64,000 nt of DNA, from assembly GCA_910589415.1 (NCBI GenBank), contig OU342633.1:52694404-52758403 (forward strand), given 5' to 3'. The position numbers and the translations under genes were made by a program. The DNA is from Malachius bipustulatus (taxonomy: Eukaryota; Arthropoda; Insecta; Coleoptera; Melyridae). Of the stretch, positions 1-11,200 are shown in pieces (the stretch's first letter is position 1; every line of letters starts with the position of its first letter). The notes under the pieces were generated by a model that worked only from the letters and a program-made list of their open reading frames with translations, was not told where the DNA came from and ran no database searches.

Positions 1-403
1 GTTGTAAATTTTAATGCTTACATTTTTAACACCCTGCATATGATAAGAAGTAAAAAAAAACAAATTTGGATACCTTGAACATTAAGCTACAGAAAAGGTA
101 GGTACTCTTGTTCCTTCTCGATAAAATGAACCGTTTTTGAGAAAAAAAATAATAAAAGAATTAATGTTTCATTTCATAATCAATAAAAAATTTCAAAAGT
201 GGGTTCAACAATCGTAGTTCTAGTACAATGTAATAGAAATGAAACATTAATTCTTTTATTTATTTTTTCTCGAAAACGGTTCATTTTATCGGCAAGGAAC
301 AAGAGTACCTTTTCTGTAGCTTAATGTTCAAGGTATCCAAATTTGTTTTTTTTTACTTTTTATCATACAGGGTGTTAAAAATGTAAGCATTAAAATGTAC
401 AAC
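1..403. repeat. Large palindromic foldback element A
   Basis: Bases 1-~178 pair with the reverse complement of ~236-403, leaving a ~57-base centre. Both arms carry CACCCTG/CAGGGTG near the outside (about 30-37 and 368-374), and homology continues ~30 bp beyond that motif. The window starts inside it, so its left end may lie further out. No transposase is visible. It is probably a non-autonomous foldback or MITE. Confidence 0.85.
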
Positions 404-1670
404 CTAGTCCGTCCTGGTAAACTAAACAAGCTAATTTATGTTTTAGGGGCAGTATTTAAGGATGTCCTTTTTTATCGCATTAAATTTTCATTAAATTTTA
501 TCAAGTAGTTTGAAAGTTATTTAAGAAAAATGGATTTCCAGTGGCGTCCTTTAGGAGGCCGTATCTCAGTAGGGAGGGCTGCTAGGAAAAAAAATTATGG
601 GAACTTGTCATCTTTTTTTTTAGTTTTTTCTGATTCCGAGAGACTTCTCACATTTTCCGTGACACCCTGTATATTGTGGGCAGGTGAATTTTGGAAAACC
701 ACTTTTTCGTGATCTGGGGGTCGTGATCGGTGGACATTTGATGAGTTTGGGTGATTTTCAAAAAGTGATGTCGTCCTCAATAGTGTATTCTTTTATTAAA
801 AAATACACTAATACAGCTGAGAGCGAGTTAATAAGAAGAATGACGCCAGGAGATGATGATATAATAAAGAATCAAAAAAATCTTTCTCACATTTATTTCC
901 AATTCTTTGTTAAATAGGTAGGTACTATTATTGTTTGTGAAAATAAATTTTATAATTCATGACTTGAAATATACATATATAAGTACATAAGAATAATATA
1001 TTAACTACAATATATACTATTTTTCTTACATAACATTCATATTTATTTATTTATCTATTTATACAACAAAATATACATCATAACGCGGAATACAGATATG
1101 GATAATAATAACCATCATCGTTTTTGGGACTCGCCTCAGCAATGCCTATAAACTTACAATAATAGATGCCCTGCTATTTCCAATAATATTGCCGATGAGT
1201 GATGATGAGTCTCAGAAACGATGAAACAATTCTTAAAACAATTACTTATACAAATCAGTATAATATCTACTAACTAAATATCTCTTTTAATATATTATAT
1301 CACATTGATAAGTAACATTATAATGGAAAAGTGAAGGATATTTTATTTATAATTTAAATTACTCTGTCTGGACTTTAACCCTGATCGCGTTTAATTATAT
1401 ATAGGATAAACCCTGGATCTAAATGACACATGACGTTTCTGCTTATTCTAATATACATCTGACAAGTGACAAGTATCACGTGGTGCAACGTGCAAGGTGC
1501 GGGCCTTGTTTGCTTTATGGGTATAATTAAACATTATTAATATCAGGCCCGAATTAAGCTTTCGCGTTTAGCCCCACACCCATGACAGAACCTCAGGACC
1601 AATAGAAGAAGTTAACTCAAATTGACGAATTTGGAAAAATATTTGAAACTAAATAATGGGGACAGATTAT
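404..1670. other. AT-rich intergenic stretch
   Basis: No convincing gene. A TGACACCCTGTATATT terminus at about 658-674 is probably the end of another TACAGGGTG-type repeat. A short imperfect inverted pair around ATCGTTT...AAACGAT lies at about 1118-1222. Open frames here are short and unremarkable. Confidence 0.5.
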
Positions 1671-3340
1671 AAAATAGCCGCCGTTTAAAAAAATCCGCCG
1701 CCGTTAATATGTATACAATAAAGCCGCCCTCAAAAGGACAGCAAGTATAAATTAGTCTTGTTCAGTTGTTGCATATAGAGAGCGACCCTTTTTAAAATAG
1801 CGGCCGCCCTTTATAACTTATAATCCCGGCCGACCTTTAAATAGATTAACAAATGAGATTAGAACAATAAGAATTTGATTACCTACTTTCAGAGCATAGG
1901 CTTTAAATAAAAAGCCGCCCCCAAAATCATCGCATTCGTTTTAAAACAAAGCCCTTTCAATACAGTCAAAATCAACCTCTTTAAAACTGTAGGTCTGGTA
2001 TTCTGAGGTTCCATTAGAATTATACAGGGTGGTCCAACTTAAAACGTCAGGACTTTACCAAACGATAGATAACGTTAAAATAATGCCAGTTTCTCTAATA
2101 CACTTATAGCCGGGAAAGCTTTCTTTTCAAGATACAGGGCGTTGAAGTTTTGGGGAAAAAATAATGTTTTGCGAATATTGTCAAAACGGCTGCTTTAAAA
2201 AAATTGAAATTTGGCACGCAGCATGAGCTAAGTATCTTTCATGATTTACGGCTTATGGTGATAAATTGCGAAAACCAGCGGCGGAGATATGGGTGTGCCA
2301 TCGCCCCTTTTCAAAAAAAAAAATTGACGCCACTGACTCTATGGAAAATTTAACAATACTATTCAATGCCTCATGCTTTTTAGAACAAAAAAGTACTCCT
2401 TAATTTTTTCACAAGGCGCACCGTTTTCGAGATAATTCAGGTTTTCTTAGGTAATATCCGTAGCCATTTTAAGAATAACAGACAAATTCTAATCAAATAA
2501 CTTTTACTTAAATAATTAAATAACAGAAATAAACAACACCTAACTAATGTAACAATTGTCAGTAATCATAGAGTCAGTGGCGTCAATTTTTTTTTTTAAG
2601 GGGCGATGACACATACCCATAACTCCGCCGCTGGTTTTCGCAATTTATCACCATAAGCCGTAAATCATGAAAGATACTTAGCTCATGCTGCGTGCCAAAT
2701 TTAAATTTTTTTAAAGCAGCCGTTTTGACAATATTCACAAAACATTATTTTTTTCCCCAAAACTTCAACACCCTGTATCTTGAAAAGGAAGCTTTCCCGG
2801 CTATAAGTGTATTAGAGAAACTGGCATTATTTTAACGTTATCTATCGTTTGGTAAAGTCCTGACGTTTTAAGTTGGACCACCCTGTATATTGAAATCGAT
2901 CTTAACACTTGAGCCGCCCTTAAATTTGATGACGCATAATTTTAAGGTATAGCTGTCCTCTAATAATTTTGACATTTATATAAAAACAAAAAATCCTGAA
3001 ATACCCTCTGCATCTGCGAAACAGATTCAAATAACCGCCCCTAAAATCTAATATATGAGCTTAAAAATCCACTTCAAAGCGAATTTGTATGTAACGCTGA
3101 ATCATTTTTAAATAACAAGCCGCCCTTTAAGGATGAGACACCTCTAAAATTGCGCCTCCCAGAAAGAATATTTTTTGAAAGACAGACGATTTTAAAATCA
3201 GGTCACCCTAATGTAGATTTACAGTTTCTCAAAAATTTCCGCTCTTAAAATTGTCTAAAAAATATGTCAAGTCTAAAATCAGTCGTCATAAAAGCCGCGG
3301 CCGCCCTTTAATATCATCCGCCTCTAAATAACTCGATCGA
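1670..3340 (+). repeat. Scattered GCCGCCCTTTAAA-like motif region
   Basis: About a dozen variants of (A)GCCGCCC(T)TTAAA occur in the same orientation, for example near 1677, 1722, 1800, 1912, 2913, 3036, 3118, 3292 and 3318, in AT-rich spacers of uneven length. It looks like a decayed tandem repeat or motif array. Foldback element B (2021-2890) interrupts it. Confidence 0.6.
2021..2890. mobile_element. Foldback element B, ~870 bp with ~320-bp arms
   Basis: The left arm (2021-~2344, starting TATACAGGGTGGTCCAACTT) is nearly the perfect reverse complement of ~2568-2890. The loop is about 220 bp with no ORF. Each arm also holds an internal second ACAGGGCG/CACCCTGTA motif (about 2135 and 2770), so the arms may themselves be composite. 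High arm identity suggests recent insertion or gene conversion. Non-autonomous; the superfamily cannot be named from the ends. Confidence 0.88.
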
Positions 3341-3494
3341 TCCGATCTTAAAGAGAAGTTATACTTGGGCTTAGGTAGGTATAGTTACTGTTTGATGTTA
3401 GGGATTTATCTAAGCCTCTAATATGGACCCTTAAACACTTCCGGCGATTTGTGATCGACCCCCTTGCGCGGGGGGCTGCAACAGGCAAGAGTAG

Positions 3495-3647
3495 GACGAG
3501 GAACTAGTGCGGGAAGAAGCTGCAGCACCGTTCACGGGGGACGCCCTGGCCCCGCCGCCCCCGTTCACCGTCACCAAGGTGGTGGTGGTCAACTCGGACG
3601 CACAAGACTCGCGTTTCCCGTGTACTCCGATTGCTGGGTTGGGATGA
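3495..3647 (+). CDS. Possible C-terminal coding exon, unknown protein
   Basis: A GC-rich island in AT-rich DNA. After an AG at 3493-3494 one frame runs 50 codons to TGA and reads DEELVREEAAAPFTGDALAP, then PPPFTVTKVVVVNSD and a short tail. Third positions are strongly G/C. The acceptor has a poor pyrimidine tract, and a second frame is also open here. If real it would be the last exon of a gene converging on DH44R. I do not recognise the protein. Confidence 0.3.
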   Translation, partial: DEELVREEAAAPFTGDALAPPPPFTVTKVVVVNSDAQDSRFPCTPIAGLG

Positions 3648-3699
3648 CTGCAGCTGTAAAGTCTGCAAAATTAAAAATTGACATTAGTAATTAATCTAA

Positions 3700-5140
3700 A
3701 ATCAATGACTAAAGAGCTTAGTACTCAAGGCCATATTAGCCAAGTGGAGCGGAGCGACTGAGTGTGGATATGAAAGACTTTTTCGTCGGCCATGACTGCC
3801 ACCAGCAACAATATCTCTTTTGGCCACAATCACAATATTGCAATCCAAACGGATATTTCTGATCCGGAAAGTACTTTTTTCAAGAGAAAAATCTCCCTTC
3901 CCCTATCCGCCAAATAGCCTTATTTATAGATAAATGTGAGAGTGACATGTATAAAAAGTCTTCTTTTTACTCTTGTTGAACTGCGTCGAAAATATATTCA
4001 CCCAATGTGAAATAAGAACGTGTCTCTGTTATCGTGACATGCGCAGTTAAATAAAAAATGACGCTGAGCCCTCTCGCAAGGTATTATCAGTACCCATACT
4101 GAGCTTATATACCGTTAAGTTATTTAATTATTTTAAAAACAAACACACACATTCTCAGATATACAAAAAAAAAGAACACAAGGGAAGAAACTGGATGCTT
4201 TTTTATTAATATAATGTCTGCATTCCTCCAAGCAGTCTGAATAAAATTTCTGGCTTGCCTGCTTCTTGCAAGGGAGTTTATTAAATTATCGAGAAACAAG
4301 TAAGTATACGAAAAATAAGAGAGTAATGTAAGGTAAACAAACATTCCTCATTGGGGAATTTTCCGGGGCAATCGGAAAACAAAGAAAAACGAAACAAACT
4401 TCCAACATCATCTGTGAGTGGCGTACTGCCCGAGGGAGGTCTTACAACAGGTGGCAGCTCCCGGCCCGTCCCTATTATCCGCGATGTCAGCAGCAGATGT
4501 CAGCGCTGAAAACGGAAACGTCGAGAAACGATTTTAGAGCTCGTTTTTAAAGCAAATTCTGCTTTTAAGCTCTGCAAACTTACTAAAATTAGCACTAGCA
4601 CGCAAACTAGAAACCTATTAACAACTAAGTAGATGTCCTATTCAGACAATTAGTACAAGAGCTAGCGGTAATTAATGTTCTTAAAATATGACGATTTTGC
4701 TCTCTCAGGGAAATTTCAAGTAAAATTTTGAAATGCTGCGAATGTTTTTAGCGCTCTCGAGCGCTCTAACAGTGATTTCATTACTCAGCTATCGCTCCTG
4801 TGAGAAGATTCCGATATTCCTAGCGAAACGTCAAATTTATAACGTCGTATCAGATCCTATCAATTCGGCTATTACTCGGCTGTCACCTCACTATTATATG
4901 ACAGTTTCACATGATCTATCATTACACTCCGCGTCAATTTTTGAAATATCGTTGAATATGCTTATAAGCGCTCTCTCGGTCTAGTGATTTTAATACTTGG
5001 CTGCCAACTCTCCAAAACACAGTCAAGCATGCAATAACAGAAACAAAAATAAGTATAAGGCAGAACGTAAGGGGAAAGTCTAAAGAGTAACCCCTGGACG
5101 CACGCACCTGAGACCTCGAGCTGGAGCAAAAATGACGGGA
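3700..5140. other. DH44R 3' flank, no clear gene
   Basis: Probably contains the DH44R 3' UTR on the minus strand. An ATTAATAAAA at about 4201-4210 (minus) is a possible polyadenylation signal. Clustered AGCGCTC palindromes occur around 4749-4768 and 4968. Nothing else is supported. Confidence 0.4.
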
Positions 5141-5145
5141 GGCTT

Positions 5146-5224
5146 CTATTCAGTCTCAATGGTTGCGATGGAGTCGGATATGATACTGGCGACGCTGCCC
5201 TTCTCCCGTCGAACCAGTGGCGTC
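5146..5224 (-). CDS. DH44R: DH44R probable terminal exon
   Basis: A 25-codon frame follows a phase-compatible AG at 5225-5226 and reads [20 protein letters not shown], then ATIETE and TAG. It was chosen because it is the only nearby acceptor that keeps the phase and gives a Ser-rich C-terminus typical of these tails. The intron would be 171 bp. The same frame stays open further upstream but has no phase-matching AG. Two other AG sites give longer tails in other frames. A more distal last exon is also possible. Confidence 0.45.
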
Positions 5225-8200
5225 CTCGAGACTGACAAGCGTCCATTCGGTCCCTCGGCTGCGTCCAGGGGCGGCACATGCAACATGCACACGCAGGTCA
5301 TAATCAAGCGATTTATTTTTATAAAATCATAATTATTATTTTAAGGCGCTACTCGTCAAAGTTGTTTGTCAGAGGGTTGTAAAAAAAACTCTTACCGTAG
5401 GCTTTCGGTGCGGGATCTGGGAGACCAATCTTTGCTTCGACTCTCAGATCTTAAGCGACTCGGCCCGAGGGAGCGCCGCGCTTTCCAGTTGTCCAAATGA
5501 TGGCGCACGGTGTTTTGCACTTCTGTATTCAAGAAGCAATAGAAAAGCGCCACGGTGAATCCCTGAAACGAAAGAAATGATTGATACAGCACGTGACCTA
5601 GAACTTGTCGCCTCTCTTCCATCCTGCCTCGTATTTCTTCCGCCCGCAGTTGCGGCGAGCTTCCCTTTTGAATAGAAATCCTTTCAGCGGGGCTCATTAT
5701 TAAACCCAATACGTCAAACAACTCAAGAATTAGATGAAAGGTACACATAATAGAAGACGTTAACCACAATCAATCAGTGCTAGTGGCCCCGCGCTGTTGT
5801 CACTCGATATCTTGTAGGGTTGTAGACGTTCCATTAACCGCTGACACGCCTCGACGTCCATAAAAGGGGGCGGCGACGGGTGAATGGAGGTATAGGAAAG
5901 GGGGCAATTAGCGAGGGCATGCGAAGGAGACCGATGGATGTATTACAAGATTAATTGCTTTCATTAGAAACACGTAGCAGGAGGAGCGAGCGGGTGATGA
6001 GCTTTGCTGTCTATCTGCGTCAACTGTTCTGTCCCCCAATCAACCCTTTTCGCTTTGATTGGAGGGATGGGGATTGCATTATTTGGGAGTTATTATAGGG
6101 GTTGTGTATTATGCTAATTATTTGTAATGATGTCATTTCTTGCTGTAACTTTAGTTCGAAGTAATAACCATTTTACTCTTTCACTTCACTCTGTTTACTG
6201 CAGTCTTCCACTTCCAATCACGACTGACTGACTACAACTGAACTGACTACGACGGCGCGCCCTTTATATACAATACGTCTCAGACTGTTTCCTGTTTCTT
6301 GTTTGAGTATAAAAAATCCTAGGACGCTCAAGGGGTTAAAAATCAAAAAATAAATCTCCAATATCAGTAACAATTTTCTGTTCGTAGCAGTGAAGACGAT
6401 ATGTATAAAAGAGCAGCTCCTGTTCGATTAATTTTAAATTCTTGAATGTTCAAGTGTCGTTAAAAATAAAAGGAGATGCACAAGAATTGCCAATATTCCC
6501 GTTCGTAGAAATGAAGAAGCAGAAAACGAAAATAAGTAAAAAGCTCCCGCTCCTATTCGATTACATATATCAAATCCCTGAAAGTTCAAAGTCGTTAAAA
6601 TTCAAAGGAGATGCACAAAAATCACCAATATCAGCGAAGATTTCCTGCCCGTAGCAGCGATAAAATACGTAAAAAGAGCAGCTCCTGTTCGATTATTTTA
6701 AAGCCTTGAACGTTCAAGATCGTCAAAAAATCGAAGGACAAAAATCACCATATCAGCGAAAATTTCTTGTTCGTAGCAGCGAAGAAAATGCGTAAAAAGA
6801 GCAGCTCCTGTTCGATTATTTTTAAATCCTTGAACGTCCAAGACTGTTAAAATGCCAGGAGATGCACAAGAATCGTCGATATCCTGCTCGTAGCAGCGAA
6901 GAAAATGAAAATACGAAAGTGGGCACCTCCTGTTCGGTTGTTTTAAATTCTTGAATGTGCAAGGTCGTCAAAAATCAGACGGCAAGAATCAACAATACCA
7001 GCGAAGATTTCCTGCCCGTAGCAGCGAAGAAAATACGTAAAAAGAGCAGCTCCTGTTCGATTATTTTAAAGCCTTGAACGTTCAAGATCGTCAAAAAATC
7101 GAAGGACAAAAATCACCATATCAGCGAAAATTTCTTGTTCGTAGCAGCGAAGAAAATGCGTAAAAAGAGCAGCTCCTGTTCGATTATTTTTAAATCCTTG
7201 AACGTCCAAGACTGTTAAAATGCCAGGAGATGCACAAGAATCGTCGATATCCTGCTCGTAGCAGCGAAGAAAATGAAAATACGAAAGTGGGCACCTCCTG
7301 TTCGGTTGTTTTAAATTCTTGAATGTGCAAGGTCGTCAAAAATCAGACGGCAAGAATCAACAATACCAGCGAAGATTTCCTGCCCGTAGCAGCGAAGAAA
7401 ATACGTAAAAAGAGCAGCTCCTGTTCGATTATTTTAAAGCCTTGAACGTTCAAGATCGTCAAAAATCGAAGGACAAAAATCACCAATATCAGCGAAAATT
7501 TCTTGCTCGTAGCAGCGAAGAAAATGCGTAAAAAGAGCAGCTCCTGTTCGATTATTTTTAAATCCTTGATCGTGCAAGGTCGTCAAAAATCGAAGGACAA
7601 AAATCACCAATATCAGCGAAGATTTCCTGCTCGTAGCAGCGAAGAAAATACATAAAAAGAGCAGCTCTTGTTCGATTATTTTAAATCCTTGAACGTCCAA
7701 GATTGTTAAAAATGCAAGAATCGCCTATAATCCTGCTTGTAGCAGCGAAGAGAATGAAAATACGAAAATGGGCACCTCCTGTTCGATTATTTTAATTACT
7801 TGAACGTTCAAGATCGTCAAAAATCAAGAGACAAGAATTACCAATATCAGCGAAGATTTTCTGCTCGTTGCAGAGAAGAAAATACGTAAAAAGAGCAGCT
7901 CCTGTTCGATTATTTTAAGTCATTGAACGTTCAAGATCGTCAAAAATCGAAGGACAAGAATCACCAATTTCAGCGAAGATTTCTTGCTCGTAGCAGTCGT
8001 AGCAGCGAAGAAAATGCGTAAAAAGAGCAGTTCCTGTTCGATTATTTTTAAATCCTTGATCGTGCAAGGTCGTCAAAAATCTAAGCACAAAAATCACCAA
8101 TATCAGCGAAGATTTCTTGCTCGTAGCAGCGAAGAAATAACGTAAAAAGAGCAGCTCCTGTTCGATTATTTTAAAGCCTTGAAGGTTCAAGATCGTCAAA

Positions 8201-11200
8201 AATCGAAGGACAAAAATCACCAATATCAGCGAAAATTTCTTGCTCGTAGCAGCAATGAAAATGCGTAAAAAGAGCAGCTCCTGTTCAGTTATTTTTAAAT
8301 CCTTGAAAGTCCAAGATTGTTTAAAATGCAAGGAGATGCAAGAATCGCCTATAATCCTGCTTGTAGCAGCGAAGAGAATGAAAATATGAAAATGGGCACC
8401 TCTTGTTCGATTATTTTATTTACTTGAACGTTCAAGATCGTCAAAAATCAAGAGACAAGAATTACCAATATCAGCGAAGATTTCCTGCTCGTAGCACCGA
8501 AGAAAATGAAAATATGAAAAGGGGAGCTCCTGCTGTTCGATTATTATAAATCCTTGAACTAAAAAAATAGGGGAGAGCGCAAGAAGAATTATTGTCAAGT
8601 GATTGTTCAAACGCGTTAAAAAATAAAGGGAGTGCACAAGAATCATGTTACCGCAGAAACGCAATAACAGAGAAAAATCCGTTTGCAATAATTGATTCAA
8701 TAGCTCGAGGGAAAAACCGGTGACACCTTCGACAGATCCGGGATCCCGCTGAAAATGTATTTTTCAGCGACGCCGCTCACAAAAAGGTTTATTAAAAAGA
8801 GATTAGTTTGAGGCGTGGAAGGATTATGTCTTCACGCTCTGCACTAATTGTAGGATCAATTACGCCACCGATATCCATTAAAACACAATATCGGATCAAA
8901 ATTTTGAAGTCGAGCAAACGAGCGAGGTGAGCCGATTATTAATTAATTAATTCATTAAAGGTTTACTTATCTTTTTTTATGTTGATCGATTGTCTCTAAT
9001 AATAAGCCCCGAACCGTTCAAATTGATACAGACTTATGTCTTTCATTGGTATTCTCAAAACTTCAGGTATAAGCGGGGGATTTGGTATGCGGCTGAACTT
9101 ACTTGGGCCCCATCGCACAGCTTTAATATCACCACTAAGCTTTAGAAGGCACTTTGTTGAACGGCAAAACGGACGACAAACTCCAGACAAATACTCTAGA
9201 CGACAAACTTTAAACGAAATATATTTCTTACCAAAATAACGACCCATAAGATTTGATAAACAACAATCATTCTTACTTGAGTTGACAGAAGTACGGCCCT
9301 GATGTACTCGAAGACGTTTCTCGAGTTCTGGTCGGGGGTGGGCGCGTAGATGGTGATGACGTACGTGATGCCGAGGAGCGGCATGAGAACCAGAAGTGCT
9401 TTGGCCGCTTTGTGGTACTGCTGGGCCTCAAGGGTGTTAGCCGAGCGCAGCTTCGTGATGAGGACCCACATAATGCATAGTAAGAAAACGAGGTTCACTA
9501 CCAGAACTGCCATTGTTGGTCCTTGGAAAATCCAGTCTATCGGATGGGAATCGAACCATGCGCACTGTAATAAATTTAATCAGAACTTACGTTAAGAGTA
9601 TATATAAAATTAATTATTACTTACCGCATTTATTTCGCCGCTTTGCTTGGCTGTTAAGAAACTTTTTGAGACGGTCCATATTATTACAAACAATAAGGGG
9701 ATACCTGGAATTTGATATTAGTTTTAGTGCTGAACCACCATGTAATAAAAAAAATATATCTCACGTACCCCATCCTATACAGATATAAACGCGTAACTTG
9801 AAATTTTCCCTAGTCAAAGTTTTCACCACTAAAATATACAAATACAGTCCTGGAACGGAAAAATTATTTAGCATATTATTCAACTTTTTTTTATAAATTA
9901 TAAATTACCTTCAACAAACATCCAGAAAAACGTGGTAATATGAAAATAATGCAAAGGAATAACTAGGAATATACAACCCGCAGAAGTATCGCCACCAAAA
10001 TTGAGCTGAAAGAAAAATTATTACAATTTTTCTGTTAGCAATTATTAGTAAGATCTAAGAAGAAAAACTTACAATTAATGTAAGAATCCACATGATATAA
10101 GTCAGCACGTAAGACCACATCAGATTCATGTGAATGATATTCCTCAAACATCTTAGCTCCCTGAAACAAACGTTCTTGGCTCAGTGGAAAATAAGCAACT
10201 TGATAGGTTTGTTATAACTTTACAATCAAGAGGAAGTTTCTATTGGTTGGTTTACTTGGTTTAAAGGGTATTTAGAAATTGAATCCAATATCTTCGTCTG
10301 GAGTTGCGGTCTTATAAGTGGTTTAAAGTTTGTAAATTTTTCTGGAAGTTTTATTGTAAGTCGGTTAAAGTTTGTCGTTTAAGACTGAATCAAGCTGTTT
10401 TCGTCTGGAGTTGTGATATTATATTTTAAGTCTATTGAAGTTAGTCGCATTTTACATAAGTTTCAGGTTTCATTGTTTGAGTTTAAGAGATTATAGGAAG
10501 AATCTTGTCATTCAGAGCTGATTTTTGTTGTTTTCGCCTGGAGTTGTGATATTATATTTTAAGTAATTGAAATTTGTCGCTTTTAACATAAGTTATAGGT
10601 TTCATTGTCTGAGTTTAAGAGATTATAGGAAGAATATTGTCATTCAGAACTGAACTTTGTTGTTTTCGTCTGGAGTTTCTTTCTGAAATTTTTGGTCTCT
10701 TGAAGTTTCTAAGTTTTTCTGTTAGTTTCAAGGTTATTGTCTAGGTTTATCAGCAGAATTTTATCGTCTGTACCTAGGTTTGTTTTTTACTGTTCATAAC
10801 TGAGCCAAATTGTTTTCGTCTGAAGTTGCCGTATTTATTTCACGTTTAATGAAGTTTTTAATTTTTGTATGTTTAAGTTTTAATGTTCCTTGTCCGAGTT
10901 TAAAAGATTTCGGTACGAGTTTATCGTTTAAAATTGAACTAATAAGTTTGATATCATTTTTATTGTTTAGAGGTAAGTATAGGTCAGGTCAGGACAGAAC
11001 AAATGATTTTAAACTTTTCGGCTGGAGTTTAGTAAATAAATTTTTTAATAAAATTTGCAAGCTTGTTGTGGAGTTTCAAGATAACGAACTGAAGTTTACA
11101 TCCTTCAAATTCAAGATTTATCGTCTGGAGTTTAGAAAGTACAAAATGTGCCATGAAGTTGATCGTTCATAACACAAGGCGTTCAAAATTTCAAATTTTT

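Noticed and set aside
5132..5332. Plus-strand frame opposite the DH44R tail
   Set aside because: Shadow of the receptor 3' coding region; no homology.
6300..8690. CRISPR-like array of repeats and spacers
   Set aside because: Eukaryotic satellite: whole monomers are repeated, with no unique fixed-length spacers and no cas genes.
6442..8700. Minus-strand frames of 70-138 codons with repeated [16 protein letters not shown] peptides
   Set aside because: They are the 122-bp satellite read in an open frame. The peptide period equals the DNA period and there is no independent coding signal.
9545..9560. GGGAATCGAACCA resembling a tRNA T-arm
   Set aside because: Lies inside DH44R exon 7 and is explained by the coding sequence.
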